A stretch of DNA of 64,000 bases from Butyrivibrio sp. M55 (GCF_900116865.1 NZ_FPCD01000007.1:1-64000); one strand, 5' to 3'; shown: positions 7,386-16,529, counted from the first letter of the stretch. Numbers and translations: made by a program. Notes: a model not told the origin generated them from the sequence alone.

Positions 7386-8690
7386 ATGTTTTTTGATTTT
7401 TTGATCAAGGTGAGAATGCCCAATAATAAGACTCAGGAATTTGGTGCGTGGAAAGAGCTTCACAGTATATGTTGTGCAGTTGAGTCAAATGCGCGCATGG
7501 ATCCTGACTCATGCATTATAAATATCAGACAGGCACTTGAAGTACTGTTTTCCGGTTTATGTCTTGATGCTGGATTTACGGATCTTCCGGATTCACTGTC
7601 AGGAATAATGGGGAAAAGTAAAGGTATAAGAGGGCTTTGGTATGGTGAATGTAATATAAATTCATTTTATCAGCTCAAGAATCAGGCAAATGAAATTGTA
7701 CACATTTCAAAGGAAGTATCCGGCATACGGAAATATGAAATAAAGGGTAAGCATGCAGACGTGACAATGGCTTGTAAGCTTACAATGCTGTTTTATAAGT
7801 CTGTTGCAAACTTGTTCAAGATCGATAAAAAGCGAATGAAACCAATGGAAGCAGATATGCTTCCGTTTGGGGAATATGAAGTTATAAAAAAGATTCCGAA
7901 AAAGCCCTACGAATCTATAGAGGGTAATTTCAAATATATCGCCAGAAAGAATAACAATAATATTTCTACATATGTATATGTAAGACCCTTTTTAAACACT
8001 GATGAAAAAACAGCATTTAGTGACAGGGATATGGAAGCTCAGCAGTTCTTTAAGAATATGAGGGGCTCGAACAATATTATTGCGGGTGAAGAGTTAAGAA
8101 CAAGCGCGTATTGCAATCTTAAATATCTGGTATATAACATACGTGAAAATACTAAGACACTCGATGAGATTGCAAAAGAAATTAAACCGTATGAACTTCT
8201 GGATATCATAGAGCAGGTTGCAAATGGTCTGAGCAGGCTGGCTTCTTCAAAAATAAATATTCATCACAGGGATATAAGACCCACATGTATTTTTGTATCT
8301 TCTTTTGAAGACGGATATGAAGCGAAGATTGGATGCTTTGAAACAGCAAAAATTGATTATAAAGAAAAGAGCATGGAGACAGTCGGAGCGTGGGTTGCGC
8401 AGAGACAAAAGAATAATGTATATACGCATCCGAGAATGCTTCTTGAATCAGAACACGATAACAAAGAATGGGAAGCTGGGGATGTATATTCACTTGCAAT
8501 GGTTTTGTTAGCATGCCTTGATACATCAATTGAAAAAGGCGGTGCGGTGGATTGTTCTGTTTTGTATGATTACTACTCCGACGATTTTGTTGACGAGATA
8601 GAAGGAATAGTAAGAGCGGCCTCGCTTTCACAGATACCGGGCATGAGAGAATTTGACAGGATTCTTTTAGAGGAAATGGATAATGAATAA
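7386..8690 (+). CDS. HEPN-like domain fused to a protein pseudokinase
   Basis: A 434-aa cytoplasmic protein. Residues ~25-145 resemble the DUF4145/HEPN helical fold (NIRQALEVLF, then QLKNQANEIVH ending in His106). Residues ~165-430 align with a protein kinase C-lobe: HHRDIRPTC (293-301), AGDVYSLAMVLL (364-375). Key residues are lost: no lysine on the VAIK strand (YVYVRP), Lys-to-Arg and Asn-to-Cys after HRD, and GCF (316-318) where DFG should be. It is therefore probably a catalytically dead scaffold. ATG 7386 follows GGAGG (7371-7375); an upstream GTG at 7320 lacks a site. Its stop overlaps the next kinase gene by 8 nt. Confidence 0.7.
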   Translation: MFFDFLIKVRMPNNKTQEFGAWKELHSICCAVESNARMDPDSCIINIRQALEVLFSGLCLDAGFTDLPDSLSGIMGKSKGIRGLWYGECNINSFYQLKNQANEIVHISKEVSGIRKYEIKGKHADVTMACKLTMLFYKSVANLFKIDKKRMKPMEADMLPFGEYEVIKKIPKKPYESIEGNFKYIARKNNNNISTYVYVRPFLNTDEKTAFSDRDMEAQQFFKNMRGSNNIIAGEELRTSAYCNLKYLVYNIRENTKTLDEIAKEIKPYELLDIIEQVANGLSRLASSKINIHHRDIRPTCIFVSSFEDGYEAKIGCFETAKIDYKEKSMETVGAWVAQRQKNNVYTHPRMLLESEHDNKEWEAGDVYSLAMVLLACLDTSIEKGGAVDCSVLYDYYSDDFVDEIEGIVRAASLSQIPGMREFDRILLEEMDNE

Positions 8691-9594
8691 GATTGAGTTT
8701 GCAAACGTAAAGAGCTTTCGAATCGAGCAGACAGTACATACAAACGAGGAAGCCGGAACAAGCGTGTATATAGCCATAGATAATGATCTTAACAGAAGAG
8801 TTATCTTGAAGGTTATGCGTTTTGAGGATAAAGAACAAAAGAGGATAATACTTGAGGAAATCAGCAATCAGGTAGCACTTGAGCAGCATTCGGATTTTGC
8901 GCCTAAAATCTACAATTATTATGTAGATAATAAAGAGTCAAAGATAATAATCGAGATGCAGCATGTTGAAGGAAAGAGTCTTAGAGCAATATTGGAGAGC
9001 AGGCTTAACCTTAGAAAAGATAAAGTGTGGTATGACAAAGCATATAATCTTTTAATGGACATTGCTAAGGCTGTTTCATATATTCACGGATTGAGGGGAT
9101 TTGTACATAAGGATCTCAAGCCTGAAAACATTATTGTGGTAAGCAAGAGAAATTCTGTTTACATTTTGGATTATGGTATAAGTGGACTTGCTCTGGCGGA
9201 TAAAGGCACAGGTACTGCAAGATATATGGCACCTGAGCAGATTTCGGGAGCAAACAATAACTTTGTATATCAGGCAACAGATGTATATGCACTTGGTCAG
9301 ATAGCATTGGAATTGTTTGGGATAGAACCGGTTGAATACGGAGTTGATGTTTTGCCCGACAGATCGGGTAGTTCATGGTTGACATTTAAAGACATATCAA
9401 GCATAGGAGGAGGTTTTTATCCCGGGCTTTTTAAGGTGATAAGCAAAGCATTATCCTTAAATCCCAAAGATAGATATATGGATTCAAGAGCCTTCTACGA
9501 AGCGCTTAACAGAGAAAGGAAATCAGGACATGGACTTGACAGGATTTCATATCGTGAAAATCAAAGAGCCACATTCAAAAGAAAGAATAGCTGA
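8683..9594 (+). CDS. Hanks-type serine/threonine protein kinase
   Basis: A 303-aa soluble kinase with every catalytic element: Lys43 in VILKV, a helix-C Glu near 58, VHKDLKPEN (141-149) with catalytic Asp144 and Asn149, DYG (163-165) in place of DFG, the activation segment GTARYMAPEQ (177-186), D200 VYALG, and Arg264. There is no transmembrane segment and no PASTA repeat, so it is not a PrkC-type cell-wall sensor. It overlaps the pseudokinase gene upstream and a 61-aa ORF downstream. Probable substrates are other products of this operon (inference). Confidence 0.9.
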   Translation: MNKIEFANVKSFRIEQTVHTNEEAGTSVYIAIDNDLNRRVILKVMRFEDKEQKRIILEEISNQVALEQHSDFAPKIYNYYVDNKESKIIIEMQHVEGKSLRAILESRLNLRKDKVWYDKAYNLLMDIAKAVSYIHGLRGFVHKDLKPENIIVVSKRNSVYILDYGISGLALADKGTGTARYMAPEQISGANNNFVYQATDVYALGQIALELFGIEPVEYGVDVLPDRSGSSWLTFKDISSIGGGFYPGLFKVISKALSLNPKDRYMDSRAFYEALNRERKSGHGLDRISYRENQRATFKRKNS

Positions 9595-9715
9595 TATTAT
9601 GGATGAATTTGATATTAAAATTTTGGGAGCTTCAGAAGAAAAACTAAAAACGTTTCCTCTTCACATTAACGTACCGGATGAGGCAGAACTAATGAGGAAT
9701 CCTTATGCAGAATAA
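9530..9715 (+). CDS. Small 61-aa protein of the kinase-helicase operon
   Basis: Not recognised. This acidic, soluble 61-residue ORF overlaps the kinase 3' end by 65 nt and the helicase start by 11 nt. AAAGGA lies about 10 nt before the ATG. It contains IKEPHSKERIADIMDEFD and ends in RNPYAE. The overlap on both sides and the absence of any other ORF to bridge the kinase and helicase support it as real. It could be an adaptor or kinase substrate, but nothing in the sequence proves this. Confidence 0.6.
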   Translation: MDLTGFHIVKIKEPHSKERIADIMDEFDIKILGASEEKLKTFPLHINVPDEAELMRNPYAE

Positions 9716-12700
9716 TATATTGAATCTTCGCCCTATTAACTATTTTACCTTAAAAGAAGAACTTTGCTTCTTTATGGGAGGTAGAGTAGCTGCGGGTAGA
9801 CCTGAGGATAGGGATGGAATAATTGATGAGATCGTGAACGCGGATTGTGTGACAGTATGTAATCATATTGTGCGTGATGACCGTAATTACTATGTCTTTA
9901 TGACTGCAAATTATAAATTTAATGCAATCCGTTCGGATGATAATAACTTCTCTATTACAAGTATTTTTTCCGGAAGAGAGTTTCAGGCTCAAAAGAAATA
10001 CCTCTATAATCATGGAACTTTTTTGATTATTGCCGAAGGTCGAACCGCGATAGTTGCGGATGGCTATAAGAATACATTAAATGAAGAAACTTCCGAGGAT
10101 TGGGGAATGACCCCGGAAGCTTTGACAGAGCTATGCGATGGTATCGATGCGTATTTTTTTAGTACCGAAAGAAGTGAAGAACTTAAGGTTGACAACAAAT
10201 TCGCAAGAGAGATTATTCAACCGATAAAGAATTTTACAAAGTATGAAGATCAGGTAGAACAGCTTGATGCATACAAGGATAATTACGTTAACTACGATTA
10301 TTGTGAGTTTGTTAAAGGTAAGGCAAAAAAGAAAACGTATAAATTCTTTTCATCTTCATTCGATCCCGATAGTGAGCTTTATTGTTCGGAAAGCAGAGTT
10401 GCAATCGAGACAAATGAAGAAATAAACGAGGATTTCCGAAGGAAGATAAAAGGAATAATCATCGACCGTATTGATGAAGAAAATGGCACGAGCTTTATTG
10501 TCGAATTCATTGAGCAGTTTGACGATAGTATTCTGGTGAAAAATAACGGTCATATGTTTTTGCAGATAAATGATGTCCAGAAGCGTGTAAGAGAAAGAGT
10601 AATTCAAAGTATTGAAAACGGAACCGTAGATTCCGGATATATGTATAAGCTTTTTGGAAGAAAAGGTCATCCTTCTGCAGAAGAAGATGAGGCTCCGGGA
10701 TGGGATGAGTTTAAAGCAGAACTACTCAGCAAAGAGCAGAAGCCAAACGCTTCACAGATGCTGGCTATTGAGAGAGGAATCAAGACAAAAGACATACAGC
10801 TTGTATTGGGACCTCCGGGAACAGGAAAGACCACTGTAATAGTCAATTGGGTAAAATATTTTGTTAAGCATGGAAAAAGAGTGCTGGTATCATCTCAGAA
10901 TAATTCAGCCGTAGATAATGTATTGGAGCGAGTCGGAAGAGATGAAAATGCCAGGATAATCAGAATAGGCAACATAGACAAGATTCAGGATAACTGCAAG
11001 CAGTATGCTCCTGAACAGCAAGTTGGAAAGACTGCTGAGGATTATTTAGAAAAACTCAAGATGAGCCAAAGCGGAATATTAAAAGACATGTCAGGTATCA
11101 AGGAGACGCTGGCTTATGTCGAGTCTGTCTATGATGATTATAAACTTTTTTCGGATTGTCGTAAGACTACCTGGGACAGCGCACTCTTACAAAAAGAAAA
11201 ACTTAAGCAGTTATCGGATTTTTATAATGAAAAGTGCAACGCTCTTATAAAATATAGAAGTATATATGAGCTAAGAATCCGTAAAGATATTGCATATTTT
11301 GCCTTAAAGAAAAAAACAGGTTTTCTGAGTTTCCTTCTTAAACCGATTATTTTTTTGCTTGATAAAACAACAAAATATCTGAATAAGAAGCTTAAGGAGA
11401 GAGCGGACAGATACATAGAAAGTATACAAGATTACAACAGAAGTGCAGAAGAATTCAAAGCTTTAATAACCGATGCTAAATATGTTTCTGCCAAAAAAAC
11501 ATATGGGGAAATACTTCAAAAATGCAGTGGTTACAAGTTTGATCTGAAAAATGAAGGGCCTTTTCCGATAGAACCTTTATCTGCAGACTATCTTTTGAGC
11601 GATAATGTTGATCCTGTTACAGAGATTGATAATTATAGAAGAAAACTGACTGATATATATGCAAGACTTGTTATCGTGAAGAAGACATTGGACGATTGGG
11701 GAAAGTCGATTGAAACTCATAGAACAGAGATTGTTACAGATCTTTTGGTGGAAAACTCAAATGTTGTCGGTGCTACTTGTATAGGAATCAATACAAGACC
11801 AAAGTTCAGAAAGTTAAACTTTGATGTTTCCATCATTGACGAAAGTGGTCAGATACAGATTCATAACGCTATAGTGCCGATGACCAGAGCGCCCAAAACA
11901 CTTATGCTTGGAGACCATTTGCAGATACCTCCGGCAGCAAATGATGCTGTTGTAAAACTTTGCAGAGATAACGAGGTTCCCGAGAAGCAGATTGAATTAT
12001 TGAATAAGAGTTTCTTTGAATATCTTTTTACAAGATTTGAGAAGGAGGATGAAAACACTCCCAATCTGACAAGGTTGGATGAGCAGTTCAGAATGCCGGG
12101 TAATATTTCGGATGTCATATCTGATTGGTTCTATAAAGGGAATTATCATGCACACTATGATATGGGTGGATGGAATCCTATCATTTCAGGTACGACTACT
12201 CCTCTTATAACGATTTCAACAAGCAGGGAAAGGAATCGTTTTGAGACAGCTGAGCAAGGCGGTGGATATTCCAATGATCTTGAGGCAAGGATGGCAGCGA
12301 AGATTGTCGCATCACTTGCAGGTAGTGCGTTTAAGGCCGATAAGTCGGGAGTGAGCACGCCTCAGATTGGTATTATCTCTGCGTACGGTAAGCAGGTAAG
12401 GCTTATAAGGCAGAAGATAACGGAAGAGAATCTTGGTTTTTCACCGGATCAAGTATATAGTATAGCAGCATCTCTTGATAGCTTTCAGGGACAGGAACGA
12501 CCGCTTATCATATATAGTTGCACGCGTAGCGCCGACGCAAAGCGTGTTCCGCCTTCAAGGGCTAGGGTTGGCTTCTTGAAAGAACTTAGAAGATTGAATG
12601 TTGCATTTACACGATGCCAGATTCAGTTGGTGATAATAGGTGATTTTGATTATCTGACTACGTGTGAATATGAAAAGATTGATGAGGAAACAGGCGAGCC

Positions 12701-12830
12701 GGTTCCAAATCAAAGCGAAAAGAAATATTCGGAGTTTATGACAAAGGTGCTTGATCAAGCTAAGAGTGATAAAGGTGAATTTTACTATGTTGATGAGTTT
12801 TATGAGAGGACAGGAATAAGCAATGTCTGA
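9705..12830 (+). CDS. UPF1/DNA2-like superfamily 1 helicase
   Basis: A 1041-aa protein. Residues 1-340 are an uncharacterised N-terminal region. The SF1 core follows: motif Q/I with QMLAIERGI and GPPGTGKTT (369-377), motif Ia SSQNNSAVDNVLERVG, a long helical insertion (~445-690), motif II IIDESGQ (about 710), motif III LMLGDHLQIPP, motif IV LDEQFRMP (about 790), motif V DSFQGQERPLII (about 929) and motif VI RLNVAFTRCQ (about 963). The motif set is that of the AAA_11/AAA_12 (UPF1-like) group, which acts on RNA or DNA. There is no recognisable nuclease domain. It overlaps genes on both sides. Confidence 0.88.
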   Translation: MQNNILNLRPINYFTLKEELCFFMGGRVAAGRPEDRDGIIDEIVNADCVTVCNHIVRDDRNYYVFMTANYKFNAIRSDDNNFSITSIFSGREFQAQKKYLYNHGTFLIIAEGRTAIVADGYKNTLNEETSEDWGMTPEALTELCDGIDAYFFSTERSEELKVDNKFAREIIQPIKNFTKYEDQVEQLDAYKDNYVNYDYCEFVKGKAKKKTYKFFSSSFDPDSELYCSESRVAIETNEEINEDFRRKIKGIIIDRIDEENGTSFIVEFIEQFDDSILVKNNGHMFLQINDVQKRVRERVIQSIENGTVDSGYMYKLFGRKGHPSAEEDEAPGWDEFKAELLSKEQKPNASQMLAIERGIKTKDIQLVLGPPGTGKTTVIVNWVKYFVKHGKRVLVSSQNNSAVDNVLERVGRDENARIIRIGNIDKIQDNCKQYAPEQQVGKTAEDYLEKLKMSQSGILKDMSGIKETLAYVESVYDDYKLFSDCRKTTWDSALLQKEKLKQLSDFYNEKCNALIKYRSIYELRIRKDIAYFALKKKTGFLSFLLKPIIFLLDKTTKYLNKKLKERADRYIESIQDYNRSAEEFKALITDAKYVSAKKTYGEILQKCSGYKFDLKNEGPFPIEPLSADYLLSDNVDPVTEIDNYRRKLTDIYARLVIVKKTLDDWGKSIETHRTEIVTDLLVENSNVVGATCIGINTRPKFRKLNFDVSIIDESGQIQIHNAIVPMTRAPKTLMLGDHLQIPPAANDAVVKLCRDNEVPEKQIELLNKSFFEYLFTRFEKEDENTPNLTRLDEQFRMPGNISDVISDWFYKGNYHAHYDMGGWNPIISGTTTPLITISTSRERNRFETAEQGGGYSNDLEARMAAKIVASLAGSAFKADKSGVSTPQIGIISAYGKQVRLIRQKITEENLGFSPDQVYSIAASLDSFQGQERPLIIYSCTRSADAKRVPPSRARVGFLKELRRLNVAFTRCQIQLVIIGDFDYLTTCEYEKIDEETGEPVPNQSEKKYSEFMTKVLDQAKSDKGEFYYVDEFYERTGISNV

Positions 12831-13797
12831 TATTTCACTAACCAATAATGATGATCTGAAATTATTTAGAACATGTTGCCCTGAGATGTTTGAGGAAAAC
12901 GATGTTGATATTTTTCGTAAATTTTTTTGCCCAATCTCAATAATTGAGGCGGACGTAAAAGAATATATCGTAGATGAATATGATAGTGTTGAACTGCTTG
13001 TGCTAAGGCTATATTCCGCAGGTATACGGGATATCAACATTATCAATGAACTCACCGGTATAGATATACATATGCTGGATAAGGTATTAAAAACTGAAAT
13101 TTATACATACGGGCACATTAATCCAAATACCGGTGAACTGACGGAAGCCGGCAAGCAGACTTTGGAAGACAATAAAGATATAGAAAAATTGTTTCAGCAT
13201 GCTCTTTATGATGTGAAACGTGAAATTCAGGCAGATTCACTTACCGGAACAATTATTAGAGCTGAAGCTGAGCAGCCCAAAGAAAAAATGGTAACGTTCA
13301 GTGACAGAATTAATCCTAATATCCTTCCTTTAGAAGCAGTAGTAATTGATTCTGAGCTTGAAAAAGAAATAACAGAACGACTTCAGATGTACATTAAGGA
13401 AGGGTATTTGACGGACGGAAATACCATAAATGAAATTGGTAATCTGAGATCAAAAGAAATCAGATATAGAGCAGCGTTCTTTGTTAAAATGAGAAAATTT
13501 GAATATCCATTTATTGCGATATCGTATTTCGAAAAAAAAGAAGAGAAGTGGGAAAAATATATTATACCCATTGCTATAGCAAAATCTGATTCTATTAAGT
13601 TTGATTATCCAAAGAGGAACAAGGAGTATCTTGTAAGAGAAGACCGGTACTTTGAATATCTGCTCGAGAAAAAAGAATTGTTTGATAATGAAGTTAAGCT
13701 TACTGAGGATGCAATCAGAGAGATTATTTTGAGTAATGACTATAACGATTCAAATGATTCTATCATTGATGAAAGCAGGGACGTAGTCAATGGATGA
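12823..13797 (+). CDS. Uncharacterised protein with a possible winged-helix segment
   Basis: A 324-aa soluble protein, not recognised. Residues ~45-110 (LLVLRLYSAGIRDINIINELTG then a Gly/Thr-containing turn and LTEAGKQTLE) look like a winged-helix fold with a terminal LTE-x-GKQ wing; this is only a pattern match. A Lys/Glu-rich C-terminal part (~185-280) has a beta-rich segment FPFIAIS-like region at FEYPFIAISYFEKKEEKW. It overlaps the helicase by 8 nt and the zinc-ribbon gene by 8 nt, so it is translated as part of the module. Confidence 0.6.
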   Translation: MSDISLTNNDDLKLFRTCCPEMFEENDVDIFRKFFCPISIIEADVKEYIVDEYDSVELLVLRLYSAGIRDINIINELTGIDIHMLDKVLKTEIYTYGHINPNTGELTEAGKQTLEDNKDIEKLFQHALYDVKREIQADSLTGTIIRAEAEQPKEKMVTFSDRINPNILPLEAVVIDSELEKEITERLQMYIKEGYLTDGNTINEIGNLRSKEIRYRAAFFVKMRKFEYPFIAISYFEKKEEKWEKYIIPIAIAKSDSIKFDYPKRNKEYLVREDRYFEYLLEKKELFDNEVKLTEDAIREIILSNDYNDSNDSIIDESRDVVNG

Positions 13798-14374
13798 TAA
13801 TAATTTTTGGAAATGTAAGTGTGGTCGTGAAAATAGCATAATAGACAGATATTGTGTGTACTGTTCAGAAGAAATTCCTCAAGAATATATTGATAAAATT
13901 GCAAAAGAGGAAATCGCAGCAGTATGGCGCGATTTGCGTGACAGGGTAAATGAAAAATGGAAGAAAGGCGCAAAAGCTCGCTATGAGTTTTGCGTAAAGA
14001 CATATAAGCCTGGAGTTGTTGGTTTTATACTGTCGGTTGCGACTATTACTCTTGTTGTGTCGAATGTACAATCTGGAGTTATAACAGCCCAGACGTTGTT
14101 AGAAAACATTTTCACCATATGTTTCGCGGCGATTTATAAAGCAGGAGATATTCTTTCTTTGATGCTTGAGATCATAGCGAAGCCATTGGATAGATTGTTT
14201 CATGGCTCGTTTGACCTTATTGTTATTCACAAAGAACAATTTGAGACCGTAAGTAAAACAAGCGCTGTATTGACCGAAAGGGTTGGAAGTATCTTAAAAG
14301 AGGTCAGTACGAATATTGAAAAACTAAATGCGTTGGAAAGGATAAAAGGGTTTATAAATGGGTTTATTAAATAG
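13790..14374 (+). CDS. Zinc-ribbon membrane protein
   Basis: A 194-aa protein with an N-terminal zinc knuckle (Cys9, Cys11, Cys22, Cys25), a charged helix, one clear transmembrane helix at about 64-88 (GVVGFILSVATITLVV) and a second hydrophobic stretch at ~100-127. A predicted helical C-terminal tail follows. The topology suggests a cytoplasmic zinc ribbon tethered to the membrane. Not matched to a named family. It overlaps the next gene by 17 nt. Confidence 0.65.
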   Translation: MDDNNFWKCKCGRENSIIDRYCVYCSEEIPQEYIDKIAKEEIAAVWRDLRDRVNEKWKKGAKARYEFCVKTYKPGVVGFILSVATITLVVSNVQSGVITAQTLLENIFTICFAAIYKAGDILSLMLEIIAKPLDRLFHGSFDLIVIHKEQFETVSKTSAVLTERVGSILKEVSTNIEKLNALERIKGFINGFIK

Positions 14375-14750
14375 TATTTTTGCTTTTATTTGTGTAGTAT
14401 TACAGCTGATGTCTCTTGCATTTGTCTGGCTGTTTGTGATAGAAATGCGAATGGGAGATGCATCCAGCCTTTTTGATGTCTATAAAAAGAATGGAGATTT
14501 TCTTTTCTGGTCTTCAGTAGTAATGGAAATAGTGTTGTGGCTTACGGTTCCCGGAATGCAAAGAGTTATATTGACAATGTTTATTATTTCTTTGATTGTG
14601 TGGTTGCTTTCGGCTGTTGGGCTTATGATCTTCTCAATTGGAAAAAAAGTTGATGGTTTAACAAAGCGTAATGCTATGTCGGCGGTAAAAGCATCTGTGA
14701 TCAATACAATTACTTTTTGCATTATATCATGGTTGTTTATGGTGAAATGA
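14358..14750 (+). CDS. Small polytopic membrane protein
   Basis: A 130-aa protein with four hydrophobic segments: residues 2-27, 47-67, 69-94 and 107-128. There are no conserved catalytic residues. It is last of the seven-gene operon. It may form a complex or pore with the zinc-ribbon membrane protein, but this is inference from adjacency only. Confidence 0.65.
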   Translation: MGLLNSIFAFICVVLQLMSLAFVWLFVIEMRMGDASSLFDVYKKNGDFLFWSSVVMEIVLWLTVPGMQRVILTMFIISLIVWLLSAVGLMIFSIGKKVDGLTKRNAMSAVKASVINTITFCIISWLFMVK

Positions 14751-14759
14751 TTAAGCATC

Positions 14760-14796
14760 AAAAAAGATGTTGAGGTGTTGCCCCAACATCTTTTTT
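14760..14796. terminator. Bidirectional terminator between convergent units
   Basis: AAAAAAGATGTTG (14760-14772) pairs with CAACATCTTTTTT (14784-14796). The A and T tracts on both sides let it stop the + operon and the minus-strand DUF4867 gene. Confidence 0.9.
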
Positions 14797-14817
14797 CTAA
14801 ACAAAGTAATATCAAAA

Positions 14818-15462
14818 TTATTTAAGATCGCCTGCGATGTCGATGTTCTCGCCTGTGATTCCAACCCATGCGCCGTTTGCAGCTTCAGAAGCTTCTGCGT
14901 GAGCAAGGAGCCACTTGTTTGTTGCTGTGAGCATGCGGTCTTCCTGGTTACGAGCTTCGAACTCAGGCTTGCCAACGTTGGTTCCCTTAGGAAGCCCTAC
15001 AAGAACCTGGAATCCTGAATCTTTGCTTGCCTGGCAGGGAGCATAGTGAAGTGCTGTAGCGTAAACTTCGATCATTGTGCCTGCAGGGCAAAGGAAAGCT
15101 TTAACCTTGCTTGAATCAATCTTGTAGTCTACGATTTCTTCTCTTTTAGCAAGTAAAAGAATGAAATCTGTTGAACCAAGGTTGATCTCTGATGAACGGT
15201 GATACTCAAGGCAGTTGAGCTTGGTATTGTGTCCGTTGCACCATCCGAACTGCATATCGGAACCGCCAAAGAGGCTGTTTGTAATTGATGTTGCTGCAGC
15301 GAGAGACTGAAGTGCAGGCTCCTCGGCAACATAATCTGTTCCCTCGGGAACGGGAGTGCTTGACTTAAGAGCCTCCACGATTGCCTTCTTCTCTTCTTCA
15401 TAACCCTCGATGATCCTGCCGTAATTTGTAAATTCAGGATCGTTTACATTATATATTTTCAT
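14818..15462 (-). CDS. DUF4867 family protein
   Basis: A 214-aa soluble protein matching DUF4867 (MKIYNVNDPEFTNYGRIIEG start; GWCNGHNTKLNCLEYHRSSEIN; CPAGTMIEVYATALHYAPC). The metal-ligand-like HNTKLNCLEYH pattern and predominance of strands suggest a cupin-like sugar-binding fold, with members often near carbohydrate-utilisation genes. No enzymatic activity is established. GAAAGGAG precedes the ATG. It is a single gene with its own unit, convergent with the kinase-helicase operon. Confidence 0.82.
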   Translation of the reverse strand: MKIYNVNDPEFTNYGRIIEGYEEEKKAIVEALKSSTPVPEGTDYVAEEPALQSLAAATSITNSLFGGSDMQFGWCNGHNTKLNCLEYHRSSEINLGSTDFILLLAKREEIVDYKIDSSKVKAFLCPAGTMIEVYATALHYAPCQASKDSGFQVLVGLPKGTNVGKPEFEARNQEDRMLTATNKWLLAHAEASEAANGAWVGITGENIDIAGDLK

Positions 15463-15645
15463 AACCTTCTCCTTTCAAGAATTATTGATAATAATAATCA
15501 TATTGCTATTTTACAGATAAATCTTATCATTTGGTAGCGATTTCTTTTCAAAAGTTGCTTTTGTTGTCAGATAAGCGATAAATCTTTACTTTCGAAGCGG
15601 CTGTGTGCTAAAGTGTGTAAAAGGTTTAGACAGGGGAGGAATTGG

Positions 15646-16287
15646 ATGAAGTATAAAAATCTATTATTTGATCTTGACGGAACGCTGACTGATTCATCGG
15701 AAGGAATAATAAAGAGTGCGCTATATGCATTTGAAAAGATGCAGATAACTCCGCCTGGTGAGAACGATCTTTATACATTTATAGGACCACCACTCGGTGA
15801 CAGTTTTGTAAAACACGGAGTTGAGGAAAAAGACAAGGATAGGGCGGTTGCAACATTCAGAGAACGATATACCAAGATTGGAAAGTTTGAAAATGCACCT
15901 TATCCCGGGATGATAGATCTTTTAAATAAACTAAAAAAAGAAGGATTCAAGTTATATGTTGCGACTTCAAAGCTTGAATCGATAGCGCTGGAAGTACTTG
16001 AGCATTTTAATATGACCGGTTATTTCGATGAGATTGCAGGATCTACAAAGGACGGCAGCAGGGAAAAGAAGGACGATGTCATAAGATACCTTCTTGATAA
16101 GATAGGAGAAGACGCGTCGGATACGGTTATGGTCGGTGACACAAATTTTGATGTCCTTGGAGCTGCGGAGCTTGGAATCCCTTGTATTGCGGTGACATGG
16201 GGATTTGGTGATATTGATGAGATGAAAAAAGCCGGTGCAGTCGCAATTGTTAGCAGTATGGATGAACTATACGAGGCAGTGAGATAA
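15646..16287 (+). CDS. HAD-superfamily phosphatase, Gph-like (subfamily IA)
   Basis: A 213-aa hydrolase: motif I DLDGTLTDSS (nucleophile and acid Asp), motif II in YVATSKLES, motif III Lys and motif IV VMVGDTNFDVLGA. A helical cap lies between motifs I and II. Similar to phosphoglycolate/5'-nucleotide phosphatases; the substrate is not predictable. GGGGAGG lies 6 nt before ATG 15646, ruling out the longer in-frame GTG at 15613. Confidence 0.85.
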   Translation: MKYKNLLFDLDGTLTDSSEGIIKSALYAFEKMQITPPGENDLYTFIGPPLGDSFVKHGVEEKDKDRAVATFRERYTKIGKFENAPYPGMIDLLNKLKKEGFKLYVATSKLESIALEVLEHFNMTGYFDEIAGSTKDGSREKKDDVIRYLLDKIGEDASDTVMVGDTNFDVLGAAELGIPCIAVTWGFGDIDEMKKAGAVAIVSSMDELYEAVR

Positions 16288-16355
16288 TGATAGCTGTTGG
16301 CGCGTTTTACTATGATAGAGAAATTTCATATCGAATTTGAAAGGAGATAAGCCGG

Positions 16356-16529
16356 ATGGAAACATGGTTTTATGTAGTTGAAAGTATTGACGGAGATTAT
16401 GCGAATCTTCGCAGAACTGATATCGAGTCGAGTGATCTTAAGCTTGTTGCAAGAGCTCTTTTGCCCGATGGAATTGCGGAAGGGACCAAGCTTAAGTATG
16501 AGCTTATGCAGTATTCGATAGTAGAATGA
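16356..16529 (+). CDS. Small DUF3006-like protein
   Basis: A 57-aa acidic protein, METWFYVVESIDGDYANLRR, followed by ARALLPDGIAEGTKLKYEL. The arrangement (short beta strands, then LPDG-x-EGT) resembles DUF3006 proteins, a small Firmicutes beta-barrel family of unknown role. The ribosome site AAAGGAG is strong. It is likely transcribed with the HAD gene 68 nt upstream. Confidence 0.65.
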   Translation: METWFYVVESIDGDYANLRRTDIESSDLKLVARALLPDGIAEGTKLKYELMQYSIVE

